DNA of 64,000 nucleotides from Psychromonas sp. SA13A (GCF_011378715.1 NZ_WTKU01000010.1:1-64000); one strand, 5' to 3'. Numbered from the stretch's first letter, positions 10,801-19,703 are shown. Notes: generated by a model not told the origin, from the sequence alone. A program made the numbers and translations.

Positions 10801-10944
10801 TAGTTCTGTCCTTTGTTCAATATTCATCTTTAGATCAGATGAATCAAAAAAAGCGCGATCTACAGAGCCTTTTTTGTTCTTGTATTCTTTATAAGGCTTA
10901 TTAAACAGGTTACATATTAGTTCAACATACTCTCTTTGATTCAT
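7810..10944 (-). CDS. Z1-domain SF2 helicase-like ATPase
   Basis: The 1044-residue protein has superfamily-II ATPase motifs: Walker A variant GNVQSGKTENFNG (about 160-175), Walker B LLIIDDEADNAS, the helicase motif III-like YTATPFANV, and a motif VI region GRWFGYRPGY preceded by GGNRLSRGFTLEG. The GRWFGYRPGY segment lies in the Z1 domain, a domain of restriction-type operons predicted to work on DNA. It is probably the motor that couples recognition to cleavage by the neighbouring nuclease. The gene overlaps the GHKL ATPase by 4 bases (ATGA type) and is followed 7 bases later by the PD-(D/E)XK gene. Confidence 0.9.
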   Translation of the reverse strand: MNQREYVELICNLFNKPYKEYKNKKGSVDRAFFDSSDLKMNIEQRTELSIELHDYPPLSQGSFDEIYPHALNQFKHRNYRDINKSYMIEDDKNDSWVTNEVQEKFGWFKEDNTTYRTRYLTYLKDKGRTEGEVNSTASSSLKIIKKFGNPKEESFFRKGLVVGNVQSGKTENFNGVLNSAIDMGYRLIIVLSGIMEDLRVQTQRRLHEDVVGFYENGKRLGVAKVKTFGDEEDHPEVKQINVPTSVDSDFDVNMRDARFNLNQQTNVLVCKKNTAVLANLLIFLDKNIAEGGSGKLDIPLLIIDDEADNASLNNYGSKGAKFATEVNARIRAILCMFNKKVYLGYTATPFANVLQDRNEEPEDNFKFTNRKVEYEFPVVGNLFPDDFIELLTPSNQYLGAKNFFATQHSEENKVISLLPKPVNDHLDDFPTRFDKETELPTSSKGKGTRSAQKTDDYPQKLPQSLEDAVMCFIISCAIRASRRKELVYSPFYQPHNTMLIHVSLFTSWQGRTKELLDKYIKNIKARLEIENKHSAETIYSTFENKWDQYYAYIIENIKSELPSEYIDNYLSVRTFEEIKGLLFKAVSDIEVKAINSETGDKLVYPSKKSGIEKKYIAVGGNRLSRGFTLEGLTINYFLRETNYADTLLQMGRWFGYRPGYIDCCKLFTTAKCLDKFNQTSLIVEDLEQRFIDMNRDPHVKPYDYGLRVLNNPKVIKITRPSMLKNSKDVKWSYSDHLIQTTQFKIENKRLNSAWGDLTQFINKYQDSFEYKRNPKSNKLEYVTLNASPTIVFDVLRMKNSFNIDETSEEEYFKSEIDFIKKCNGQKNAQLNKWTVAIKTGGEGHDVLTKAFGLDENLSTNVRSGPSSQATQYRDSFENEHVFVAGGATRNIISKNDMKLRLSITQIDEAETKFINDKLDHWKSENPSWTQELLEQKKASIKRKGFSEKVYRNAMSENEGLLVIYLIDSQKIFTANKAKDKGKENISKLSDLKSTLTEGVPLIGYAIGIPKISKDIGNTFAQFKDIENVDIGGGEDENDIDFLME

Positions 10945-12476
10945 TTCAATTCCTTCTGTATAGATTCTGGTAAATTAGTTAATGATATTCCAAGCTTTTT
11001 AATTATATGAGCTTCTATATACGCATTATCTAAACCCAAGTCTTTTAACTGATAAATAGAATCTCTGAGGTTTTCCCAAAATTCATCATCATATTCATGT
11101 GCCGTAGCATTAAAGTTTTTATCTATAGTAAATTTATTTACATTTAAATATCTTTGCACCATAGCTAACAATATTTTAAATTGTGAATTTAAACCCTTTG
11201 GTAATTCTTCAATAATGCTCTTCAATAATGGAAACGTTGTATTGAACTCTATTTTTGCGCCTTTATTTGTTGCTAACTTTGAAAATAAATCGGTATTATT
11301 CTTTTGCTTCGAAGAAGAGAAAATTCGAAGTCCTCTATTATGGAACTCTCTTTCGGCTTCTCTTTTTAATTCAACAATATATTTCGAAAATGCGACTTTA
11401 AGTTCATGAGGGATAATTACTTGTGATTTAGCAACATTCAAATGTAGTAAGTGATCAGCATTATTTCCTATATCAACTTTTAACCTAGCAAGCTGAAGTT
11501 TTGTTGTTCTTCTAATAATATTATTCCAGTCCCCAAAATAAATTAGCCTATTGGCTCTATATACATAAATCCCTTCCATTTCAATTAGTCCCTTGTTTCT
11601 TGGAGTCCACAAAGAGTGACTTTTTGATTCATCAATAGCTCTGACGGGTAACACAAATCCTTCTAACTTTATAATATCGTCATTACCAAAAGGTTTTTGT
11701 TTAAACTTAATACTTCTAAAGTCAGTCTCTTGGTTTGGGAATGGGTCGAATGGAATTAATCGGCTGTTATTCACCCTTATCCTTAGAGGGTCGATTTTCC
11801 TCTGCATAAAACGATGAAAAATAATAGAAAGGTGCTGAATTACATCTTCTGAAATTTCTTTAACTAATAGATTTTTTCTATTTTTTTCTGATAAGTAATC
11901 TTCAAATTTATATAAACCTTTCCAGATTATTAAAGTCTTTGCCTGAAAACCTAGTACTGGTTCATTAAAATCTTGTGCTAATTTATTATATTGAGATATA
12001 TAAGAGTTTATTTCCTCATTATCATTAATTTTTATCTGCCACTTTCCTTGTTTTAAAACTTCCAAATCCCAAGTTCTAGCCTTAAATGGAAGATTATAGT
12101 CATCGGTAGATATTACTGTGAAGTTACGAGTTTGAGAGAAGGAAGCTGTCTTCATCCCAAGTCCAAATCTGCCCATGTCAGATTTATTTCTTTCAACATC
12201 AATCGATTGACTTGGAAACTTCATAGCATTTGAAAGAGTTGTCTCATTCATTCCATCACCATTATCAGCAATATATACAGAAAACGGTTCTTTATCTGTA
12301 TCAATGATGACATCAACATGTGATGCTCCTGACGAAATAGAATTATCAATCAAATCGGCCAGAGCTGTAGATAATTTATAGCCTTGCTCTGAAATAGATT
12401 TAATTAAAAACTCAGGGTTAGGAGTAGCATTTTCAAAAGTACTTTCATTGAGGGTATCATTCATTTTTAGCTCCAT
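10941..12476 (-). CDS. GHKL ATPase, MutL/MORC-like, restriction-associated
   Basis: The 511-residue protein has all GHKL ATP-binding motifs: N-box ALADLIDNSISSGA (Asp in place of the usual Glu, then Asn), G1 box IADNGDGMNE, and G2 box GRFGLGMKTASFSQ. A S5-like transducer region follows (about 220-370, with VAKSQVIIPHELK). Prokaryotic MutL/MORC-like ATPases with Z1 and nuclease partners were described as restriction-modification components by Iyer, Abhiman and Aravind (2008). It probably clamps or loops DNA on ATP binding. It overlaps the Z1 gene by 4 bases and the methyltransferase-HNH gene by 10. Confidence 0.9.
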   Translation of the reverse strand: MELKMNDTLNESTFENATPNPEFLIKSISEQGYKLSTALADLIDNSISSGASHVDVIIDTDKEPFSVYIADNGDGMNETTLSNAMKFPSQSIDVERNKSDMGRFGLGMKTASFSQTRNFTVISTDDYNLPFKARTWDLEVLKQGKWQIKINDNEEINSYISQYNKLAQDFNEPVLGFQAKTLIIWKGLYKFEDYLSEKNRKNLLVKEISEDVIQHLSIIFHRFMQRKIDPLRIRVNNSRLIPFDPFPNQETDFRSIKFKQKPFGNDDIIKLEGFVLPVRAIDESKSHSLWTPRNKGLIEMEGIYVYRANRLIYFGDWNNIIRRTTKLQLARLKVDIGNNADHLLHLNVAKSQVIIPHELKVAFSKYIVELKREAEREFHNRGLRIFSSSKQKNNTDLFSKLATNKGAKIEFNTTFPLLKSIIEELPKGLNSQFKILLAMVQRYLNVNKFTIDKNFNATAHEYDDEFWENLRDSIYQLKDLGLDNAYIEAHIIKKLGISLTNLPESIQKELK

Positions 12477-14221
12477 TCTCTTAACTGTTGCATTTCTTTG
12501 AGGCGGCCTCGTTGATGCAATAGCGCTTCAAATAATTCATCTACAGAATTATTAGTGGCAGTTAATCCAGGTAAGGCGATATTGGCTTCTGCAAAAAAGC
12601 GGTGCTGACTGTTTGAGGGAGCGTTATTGTTTATGGATTGTTGATCAGTTAGCCAAGCATCTTGCCACCAATCAGTAATGCGTTGTTTAGCGTTTTTCAT
12701 TTTAGTTTCAGTTGGCAAGCGATCACTTTTTTGTCCATTGGCTTTGACATCTGATGGTAATAAATTCCATAGGTCATTATTAGGCCAACGAGAAAATGGC
12801 ATACAGTGATCGATCGCATATTGTTTATGTAGACTTTTACCTGTCCATACACAGTTATGTTGAGTGCCTTGTTGTTGCTTGAGGCTTTCAAAACGATTGC
12901 GCACTTCTGTCGTATTTCGCTTGGCTTCTAACCAATTTAAGGCATTAAATAATGTGTGTTGTTGTTCAGGTGCTTGGTATTGTTGGTTGCCTTGATAACT
13001 TGCCATGGTTTTCACCCACTCAGAAATAAGTACAGGTTCAATCCAGCAAGCATAACGACTGAACGCTATCCATAAATGCTCAGGTAGTGAAAACTCGCCC
13101 CATTCGTTCAATGTAGTGAGATCTAAAAAGAGATTATCTTTTGCTCGTACCGTTTTACTTCCTACTTCAAATACACTTTTTTTACTATTTGCGTAAGTGA
13201 TGTATTTGCAGGGCATATTTTTAATATTAGTCACACTGGCTGATAGCATCTTAAACATCGCTTTTGCATTATCACCTGTGAACAAGTTACCAATTCGATA
13301 ATCAGACGCTTGAAGGTTTGTTAATTGATGCCAACCGTCCGCTTTCATAAAGCCCATATTGATGTTTTTATTAGGGCTTTGAAACAACTGATGTTTGTCT
13401 ATTAAGTCTTTGTATTGATGCGCCCAATATAAAGCCACCAGCCCAACAGGTAGGATAACGCGACTGTCTTCACGGCGTATCACTGCACCAGGGTGTCCAT
13501 CTGCAATACGCAATAACACCCGCATCAACGCTAATTTATGTGTTGCTGATTTACCGTCATTTAACGCGACATGACGAATAAAAGGGAATGCACCACTACC
13601 ATCATCGGGTAATTGCAATACCACCGTTTGCCAACTAACCGCTTCTCTTTCGAGAACATCTTTATGATTTTCAGTGACTAATAACGGAAATAAACCCACC
13701 TTTTTACTGCGCTGTAATAATCGGTCGCTACGCACCTCAAACATCTTACGCTCATCACCGCTTGGGCCATGGCGCAATGAGATAACGAGTTTACCGCCGG
13801 GTTTTAGTAGGTTAGCGAGTTTGCGTAATGAGCGTGATCGCTGTGAGTCAGGAATATGCATCCATACTGCACTAAGTAGAATTAAGTCAAAGCAGACTTC
13901 TTGTTTGGTAACGGCATTTAAATCGGGGAGTGAATCTTGCAACCAACGAACGTTCAAGCCTTGCGTTTGTTGTTTGCCTAAATGGGCGAGGGTTAATGCA
14001 GGTTCAATCGCGGTGATTGAGACATTATTGCTTGCCCCCTGCTCTGCCATGTATTTGCTATCGCGGCCTGCACCCGCACCTAAGTCTAAAATACGTGCAT
14101 CTTTTTTATTTAATACCGGTGTTAAATAATGGAGCCACGACTGGTGTACTTGTTCGAACGTTTTAGATAAATACAACTCAGCTAATTGCTCTGCATTTTT
14201 ATCGTAAAAGCTTTCAGACAT
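12467..14221 (-). CDS. SAM-dependent methyltransferase fused to HNH endonuclease
   Basis: 584 residues in two parts. The N-terminal 200 residues are a class I methyltransferase with motif I ILDLGAGAGRDSKYM and motif IV-like LLSAVWMHIP. This resembles small-molecule or methyltransferase-11/25 enzymes rather than DNA adenine methylases, and no DPPY/NPPY is seen. The C-terminal part has an HNH core: CVWTGKSLHKQYAIDHCMPF, then NNDLWNLLPSD and NGQKSDRLP (about 475-520). The middle resembles the recognition region of HNH restriction proteins. It overlaps the GHKL gene by 10 bases, suggesting one operon, yet it is clearly richer in GC than the genes downstream. It may be an older resident gene to which the AT-rich module was joined. 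Confidence 0.82.
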   Translation of the reverse strand: MSESFYDKNAEQLAELYLSKTFEQVHQSWLHYLTPVLNKKDARILDLGAGAGRDSKYMAEQGASNNVSITAIEPALTLAHLGKQQTQGLNVRWLQDSLPDLNAVTKQEVCFDLILLSAVWMHIPDSQRSRSLRKLANLLKPGGKLVISLRHGPSGDERKMFEVRSDRLLQRSKKVGLFPLLVTENHKDVLEREAVSWQTVVLQLPDDGSGAFPFIRHVALNDGKSATHKLALMRVLLRIADGHPGAVIRREDSRVILPVGLVALYWAHQYKDLIDKHQLFQSPNKNINMGFMKADGWHQLTNLQASDYRIGNLFTGDNAKAMFKMLSASVTNIKNMPCKYITYANSKKSVFEVGSKTVRAKDNLFLDLTTLNEWGEFSLPEHLWIAFSRYACWIEPVLISEWVKTMASYQGNQQYQAPEQQHTLFNALNWLEAKRNTTEVRNRFESLKQQQGTQHNCVWTGKSLHKQYAIDHCMPFSRWPNNDLWNLLPSDVKANGQKSDRLPTETKMKNAKQRITDWWQDAWLTDQQSINNNAPSNSQHRFFAEANIALPGLTATNNSVDELFEALLHQRGRLKEMQQLREWS

Positions 14222-14585
14222 CGATTTACCTAATTTAAATTGATTTTATGTTTGGCATTTAGGTACAACTTATACCTAAGAAGCAAAATAGAATACGTTA
14301 ATAGAGTGACCTATCTTGTTTAAAAGCTTTAATATCCAAAAAGGAAATAGATTGATGAAACGCACTTTAATTCAAATAGATAAGTCACATACATTTTATT
14401 AGTTTTATCACAAAAAAGTAACATTGAAAACGCTAACAAGCTGAATAAATTAACAATAATTCAAAAAAGTAATTCACATCTCTTTTACTTTGAATTTATG
14501 CGCTAAAAATAAACAAACTACTTAAACTCGCGTGCTTTTGGCTTTTCTTCTTTTGAACTCAGTTTTTATGAAAATAAGGTAGGTT
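14222..14585. other. Intergenic region upstream of the defence operon
   Basis: 364 bases with no convincing open frame. It must hold the promoter of the minus-strand defence operon and the end of the tgpA transcript. The only structured element seen is the dyad at 14259-14279. Confidence 0.45.
14259..14279. promoter_or_regulatory. Perfect 7-7-7 dyad, candidate operator of the defence operon
   Basis: TTAGGTA at 14259-14265 is repeated in inverted form as TACCTAA at 14273-14279, separated by 7 bases. The centre lies about 48 bases upstream of the first codon of the methyltransferase-HNH gene, in the position of an operator for a dimeric helix-turn-helix protein. No regulator is encoded in the island, so a host or unlinked factor would have to bind it. 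Confidence 0.4.
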
Positions 14586-16622
14586 TTAAAACTGCTTACT
14601 TATTTTTTTCTGCAATTCATTCAATTCTACTAACAACCTTTTACGTTGTGTTGCGGATAAGTTCGGTTTGAATTTGATTTGGTTATACAGCTTGGCAAAG
14701 TCAATTAACAGCTGTGGTTCTGCTGTTGTTAATTGACTGAGTGCGTGGCAATAGTCGGCAATAGTTTGGCCCTTTTCTCTTATTAGGTGCTGTTGTGCGC
14801 TTTTTTGATAGAGTTTGTTAAATAGGCGATCTTCACTGGGTACTTTTTCAGTTTGCCATGGTTTAAATACCCAGAGTATTAATATACTGGCCGCTGATAA
14901 TAGTAATAATAAAATCAATATCGATAGGTTTAACCAAGGCAATCCTTTGAGTAAGTTTTGTAATAATTTAAATTGCTTTTCATTATCATAATTTATCACC
15001 CACACTGCCCACAGGTAATCGGCTTTGGCAAAGGCGCTTCTTAGTTGATTAAGGAACGGATTCGCTTGCCAGCGGTGTATTGATAAATATTGTCCCGATA
15101 AAAACTCACTTTGGTCGTCCAACCCTTGCATGATGCCCTGCTCTACTCGCTCAGGTGCGACATAAGCTGTGGGATCAACACGCTGCCATTGTTGATTTTT
15201 CCATATCTCAACCCATGCATGGGCGTCGTACTGACGGACACTTAAGAATTCGCTATCGCTGTCCAATTCCCCGCCTAAATATCCGGTAACCATACGTGCA
15301 GGCACATTTAATGCTCTGGCAACATACAAATAGGTACTGGCATAATGCACGCAGAACCCTGCCTGTGAAGTAAACAGAAAGTCATCAATTTGCTGTTCGC
15401 CTAATAGTGCTGGCTTTAGCGTATAACGAAAGTTTTCTTGGTTAAATTTTGCTAATAATTGCTCTAAGATGCTGTAGCTATCTAACCCTGATGCTTGTTG
15501 TGTGGCTATCCAAGCTTTTGTTTTTGGGTTGCCGCCTGTGGGTAATTGCAGAGACTGTTTAAGGGATTGTGGTGACTGTGATATTTGATCAACTTGATTA
15601 AATTGATCGATGGTAAAGGCTTGACGTTTGAACACTGGCTTTAGCGTACGCAAGCTATAGTCACTTAATAAAACACGCCCAGCTGTTGCCTTTGCAAAAT
15701 CTAAGCTTGGCAAATAATGTTTGTAATGTGGCTCGATGATTATCTGATAGCTATTTTCTTTAGTCGCTACTGACTGCGTACTCGAGCGAGTATTTTTACT
15801 CTGATATTGTAAACTGCCGCGATTAAATATCGGCCCTTTCCCTATTTTCACCTGTTGTTCTTGGTACTTAAGCTGTGAGCTTTGGGTCCAAGTTTTGCCA
15901 TCAAACTGATCTAAGGTGAGGACGCGCCAATAACGTGTTGCAGCAGCGGGTATTTTGCCATCAAAACTGGCTCTAAAGGCAAGTTCAGAAGATTGACTTA
16001 ACTCAGCAATACTACCAGGGCTGACGCTATCGCTTAACCCTGTAGTTGCTTTGTTTTGAAGTGGCATTTTCCACATTGAAGGGAGTCTGGGTAATACGAC
16101 GAATAATACAACGGCCAAGGGGACACTGAGTAACACCGCTTTGCTCAATAACTTAAATTGTTGATAATTTGCTAAGGCTTTGGCGTGAAGTGATAACAGA
16201 ATAGTTAATAACAAAAGTGTACTAACCATGGCGATTCCGGCCATCAGTATACTTTGATTAAACACTAGAAACAGCGCGACTAAAACAAACCCAGTATTGA
16301 CAAAAAAGTGCACATCTCGCACTGATTTAAGCTCAAGAAATTTTAAGCTAAAGCCTAAGACAACAAGGTGTACTAGGATGCTTAGCATGCCCTGTTGGTA
16401 GACCAAAGCAATTACCAATGCACTGCAAATAAGAGTGAAAATATTGGTTATTAGTTTGTTTAATAACGCGACACGCCCAGTAAAAACAGCCACTCGCCAT
16501 AACGCACACAAGAGACCAAAAATGATCATCACACTGTGTAATTGGTCCGTTAATAACACCATGATCAAGGCATAACTTAATAGGATAAGCGATAAGCTTT
16601 GGCGGGTTAAGAACTCAAGCAT
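14586..16622 (-). CDS. TgpA-like transglutaminase-domain membrane protein
   Basis: The 678-residue protein has several N-terminal membrane segments (about 5-185, DUF3488 type) and a periplasmic transglutaminase core. The catalytic triad is visible: Cys in AGFCVHYASTYLY, His in YDAHAWVEIW and Asp in VDPTAY. One further membrane segment follows near 555-580 and then a cytoplasmic DUF4129-like tail. In Pseudomonas aeruginosa TgpA is an essential periplasmic transglutaminase; its substrate here is unknown. Its start overlaps the end of the DUF58 gene by 8 bases in the moxR-DUF58-tgpA operon. Confidence 0.92.
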   Translation of the reverse strand: MLEFLTRQSLSLILLSYALIMVLLTDQLHSVMIIFGLLCALWRVAVFTGRVALLNKLITNIFTLICSALVIALVYQQGMLSILVHLVVLGFSLKFLELKSVRDVHFFVNTGFVLVALFLVFNQSILMAGIAMVSTLLLLTILLSLHAKALANYQQFKLLSKAVLLSVPLAVVLFVVLPRLPSMWKMPLQNKATTGLSDSVSPGSIAELSQSSELAFRASFDGKIPAAATRYWRVLTLDQFDGKTWTQSSQLKYQEQQVKIGKGPIFNRGSLQYQSKNTRSSTQSVATKENSYQIIIEPHYKHYLPSLDFAKATAGRVLLSDYSLRTLKPVFKRQAFTIDQFNQVDQISQSPQSLKQSLQLPTGGNPKTKAWIATQQASGLDSYSILEQLLAKFNQENFRYTLKPALLGEQQIDDFLFTSQAGFCVHYASTYLYVARALNVPARMVTGYLGGELDSDSEFLSVRQYDAHAWVEIWKNQQWQRVDPTAYVAPERVEQGIMQGLDDQSEFLSGQYLSIHRWQANPFLNQLRSAFAKADYLWAVWVINYDNEKQFKLLQNLLKGLPWLNLSILILLLLLSAASILILWVFKPWQTEKVPSEDRLFNKLYQKSAQQHLIREKGQTIADYCHALSQLTTAEPQLLIDFAKLYNQIKFKPNLSATQRKRLLVELNELQKKISKQF

Positions 16623-17583
16623 TGTTTAGTCCGTATAGGGCAATGGCGCGTAAGCAAGTGGTTTGATGGCTAGCACCAGTATCAACTTTTATCACTACTT
16701 GCCCAAGGTCTAGCCCATAACGAACGCCCTGTTGTTGGTAGTTGATCACTTGGTAAGTGAGCATTGCTAGTTTATCTTCTAGACTGACGCCTTTTAAAGC
16801 GGATAACGATAGGTAAACATCGCCACCTATTTCTTGCTCAAACTGTTTAGTAAAAAAGCCTTTACCTTGTGCAACTTGTTTCCAAGCTATCGACTTTAAA
16901 GATTCGCCCTGTTGAAATGGTTTTAAGTGATTAAACGTATCAAAGCCAACTTTCTTTTGATGTCCACCTATTGCGGTCTCTTTTCCGCTTAAGGTGATGC
17001 TCTGTAATTTATTCTCCAGGGGTGCAGGATAGAGCAAGCAAGAAAATCCAAAGTCTAAATAAGTCCACACTTTAAATAGGCCAAAGGGATAATAAGATTG
17101 AACCGTTACTCGTCCCGGTTTAAACCAGCCGCGTTGCGTACTTTTAGCAAAGAGTTGAACACTTTGTTGGTCGACCACGCTGTTAATATTTGAGGTGCTG
17201 TTTTTAAAGAAATATTGTATTTGTTGTGCGTCACCTTTTTTAGCATTGACGCGTAAACGAAAGATGGATGCTTGGTCGGTAAATTGATCATCGCTAGCAA
17301 CAGCAGTTAGGTTTAAGCCAGATAAGTTTTGATAGCTAAATAACAAGCAAGTAACCATAAAACTCAATAGGAAGAAGACGAGCAATAAAATTAAGTTATT
17401 TTGATAGTTGGTGCCAATCAGAAACATGACTAAGCAAGTCGCTAATAACATGCCGCCAAAACGTGATGGAAAAATAAATGTATTGCTACGATTGAGGGTA
17501 ATTTGCTCCACCGCCGGCATACGTTTGCTAAGCCATCGCTCAAAGTATTTTGCTTTTAATGCCTTCAACTTATGAACGATCAT
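16615..17583 (-). CDS. DUF58 domain-containing protein
   Basis: 322 residues. The N-terminus carries two hydrophobic segments (about 38-85) and the C-terminal half holds the DUF58 core (YDFGFSC-type region, then GFDTFNHLKPFQQGESLKSI and KQVAQGKGFFTKQFEQE). DUF58 proteins have a VWA-like fold and are partners of MoxR ATPases. The gene overlaps moxR by 4 bases and tgpA by 8, so the three are translationally coupled. Confidence 0.92.
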   Translation of the reverse strand: MIVHKLKALKAKYFERWLSKRMPAVEQITLNRSNTFIFPSRFGGMLLATCLVMFLIGTNYQNNLILLLVFFLLSFMVTCLLFSYQNLSGLNLTAVASDDQFTDQASIFRLRVNAKKGDAQQIQYFFKNSTSNINSVVDQQSVQLFAKSTQRGWFKPGRVTVQSYYPFGLFKVWTYLDFGFSCLLYPAPLENKLQSITLSGKETAIGGHQKKVGFDTFNHLKPFQQGESLKSIAWKQVAQGKGFFTKQFEQEIGGDVYLSLSALKGVSLEDKLAMLTYQVINYQQQGVRYGLDLGQVVIKVDTGASHQTTCLRAIALYGLNNA

Positions 17584-18491
17584 GATTGTAGCGGATCAAC
17601 ACTATTGAGTAGGGTTTGACTTAAGGCTTGGCTACCTTGCTTGACGCCGTGTACTCCGTTTAATCGATGATCGGTCACCGATGCAAAAACGGCTTGTATA
17701 TCTTCAGGCACTACGTAATCTCGTTGCTCGATAAAGGCCATGGCTTTCGCGGCATTTAATAAGGATTTTGAACAACGCGGTGACAGTGCATTAGCATACT
17801 CGGCGGCATATCGGCTTTCATTTACTAAGCGAATGAGATAGTTGAGTAAAGCATCACTCGCTTGTACTTTTTTTACCGCCGCTTGCATGGTTTGTAATTG
17901 CTGACTATCGATGATCGCGTTAATTGATGTTGCTGCAGTTTGCTCTTTAAGCATCGCTAATTCGGCATCTTTATTTGGGAAACCTAGCTCGATGCGCATC
18001 ATAAAGCGGTCTAATTGTGACTCTGGTAGCGGAAACGTTCCAGCTTGATCTTGTGGGTTTTGTGTGGCGATTACAAAAAATGGCTGACCTAATGAATAGC
18101 TGTGTTTATCAATGGATACTTTGCGCTCTTCCATCGCCTCTAACAATGCACTTTGCGTTTTAGGGCTGGCTCGGTTTATTTCATCGGCTAATAATACTTG
18201 TGTAAAAACAGGTCCTTGATGAAAACTAAACTGTTGACGTTGTTTGTCAAAAATCGACACACCTAAAATATCAGCGGGCAGCATGTCACTGGTAAATTGT
18301 ACGCGTTGATAGTCTAACCCTAATGTTTTAGCTAACGCGCCAGCCAGTGTTGTTTTGCCCATGCCGGGTAAATCTTCAATGAGCAAGTGGCCATCGGCAA
18401 GTAAACAGACTAAAGCTAATTTAGTTTGCTGCTCTTTACCTAATAAAACGGCATTTAATTGTTCTAATATTTTGGCGATTTTATTATGCAT
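17580..18491 (-). CDS. MoxR-family AAA+ ATPase
   Basis: The 303-residue AAA+ chaperone-like ATPase has Walker A EDLPGMGKTTLAGALA (about 39-54), Walker B VLLADEINRASPKTQSALLE, and a sensor 1 region FVIATQNPQDQAGTFPLPES followed by LDRFMMRIELGFP. MoxR ATPases are thought to remodel or insert partners such as the DUF58 protein. It is the first gene of the minus-strand operon; the 190 bases upstream of it separate it from the LysR gene end. Confidence 0.94.
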   Translation of the reverse strand: MHNKIAKILEQLNAVLLGKEQQTKLALVCLLADGHLLIEDLPGMGKTTLAGALAKTLGLDYQRVQFTSDMLPADILGVSIFDKQRQQFSFHQGPVFTQVLLADEINRASPKTQSALLEAMEERKVSIDKHSYSLGQPFFVIATQNPQDQAGTFPLPESQLDRFMMRIELGFPNKDAELAMLKEQTAATSINAIIDSQQLQTMQAAVKKVQASDALLNYLIRLVNESRYAAEYANALSPRCSKSLLNAAKAMAFIEQRDYVVPEDIQAVFASVTDHRLNGVHGVKQGSQALSQTLLNSVDPLQS

Positions 18492-18680
18492 TGTCAGTTA
18501 TTTCCTCACTGATTAAACTACCTCTTTAATGATAGTTTAAATTAACTCACAACACACGTTTGTTATCGTCTTGCGTTACATAATACTGAGACTGCACTTT
18601 GTTTATGCCCCTTAAAAAGTGAAAGTACGCTTCGGCATACTCATTAAACGAGCTGATAAAGTGGTTTTAATGCTAGTCAC

Positions 18681-19574
18681 TCATTGGCAAAAATTCTCTT
18701 TTAATAGACTTAATAACCATTTATGCAGTGGGTTATTCTCCGAGCGAGCATGCCAAGCGGCAATAACATTAAAACTAGGTGGCTGCTCCGTAATATTCAG
18801 TGCGACGACTTTAGGGTGTGGTAATAACCGAGAAGGTAAAAAACCAATGGCATTTGCGGCTTCAATAATATCCGGTGCGGACGAAAAACTGGGGACAGAC
18901 ATGATCACATTACGCTTAAGCCCTTTACTTTCAAACCACGCATCATGAGAACCTTTTAGGTTAGCTCTCGACGGTGAAACAATCACTTGTGGCATGGAGG
19001 CGATCTCTTTCAATGTGTATTGTTTATTTTTGTGGGCAGAATTGGCCCCTGCTACGCACACATGGTGCTCTTTAAATAGCAACATATTGGGATAATCAGC
19101 TGGAATAAATTCAGGGAAGGTAATGACGAGATCAAGTTCACCAGTGACCATTAATTGATGCAAGTTATCTGACTCGAAGTCTCTGATCACGACTTTTAAT
19201 TGTGGCGCTTGGTTGGTTATTATTTTTATTATCCTTGGGAACACTGTCACTAATGCATAATCTGAGGTACTGATTTTTAACGTCCCCGTTAAGCTCGATG
19301 GGTTAAAATTTTCAGGCGCAATCAGGTTGTCGATATCAGATAATATTTGATTTAATTTGTGTTCCATATTTTCAGCGACTTGTGTCGGGATAACGCCGTT
19401 ACTGGTTCTAATAAACATTTCATCATTAAAAGTGTTTCTGAGTTTTTTTAATTGTTCACTAATAGCCTGTTGCGTTAACCCCATTAATTGAGCCACTTTT
19501 GAAACATTTCGGTGTTGTAATAACAGCTGCAAAATGCGTAATTGTTTAATGTCCAGTCGATTGATACCACTCAA
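18681..19574 (-). CDS. LysR-family transcriptional regulator
   Basis: The winged helix-turn-helix is LDIKQLRILQLLLQHRNVSK through LGLTQQAISEQLKKLRN, followed by a periplasmic-binding-protein-like effector domain. I chose the TTG at 19574 because AGGGA lies 7 bases upstream and it gives a normal LysR length (297 residues). The frame stays open to ATG 19658, which would add 28 unusual residues. It is divergent from the CmcJ-like gene, which together with the OYE gene is the likely target. The inducer is unknown. Confidence 0.88.
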   Translation of the reverse strand: MSGINRLDIKQLRILQLLLQHRNVSKVAQLMGLTQQAISEQLKKLRNTFNDEMFIRTSNGVIPTQVAENMEHKLNQILSDIDNLIAPENFNPSSLTGTLKISTSDYALVTVFPRIIKIITNQAPQLKVVIRDFESDNLHQLMVTGELDLVITFPEFIPADYPNMLLFKEHHVCVAGANSAHKNKQYTLKEIASMPQVIVSPSRANLKGSHDAWFESKGLKRNVIMSVPSFSSAPDIIEAANAIGFLPSRLLPHPKVVALNITEQPPSFNVIAAWHARSENNPLHKWLLSLLKENFCQ

Positions 19575-19703
19575 ATTTGTATCCCTAACAAGCACTACTT
19601 GTTTTAAATTGTAATTGTTACAGCTTAGCATACCCTCATTGAAGTTTTGAAGCGCCAAATGCGCTGTGGTTAAAGCAATATGAGTATTAAACAGGAGTGC
19701 ACA

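Noticed and set aside
12467-13100. The methyltransferase-HNH gene as a DNA adenine methylase
   Set aside because: There is no DPPY/NPPY-type motif IV; the methylase half looks like small-molecule methyltransferases.
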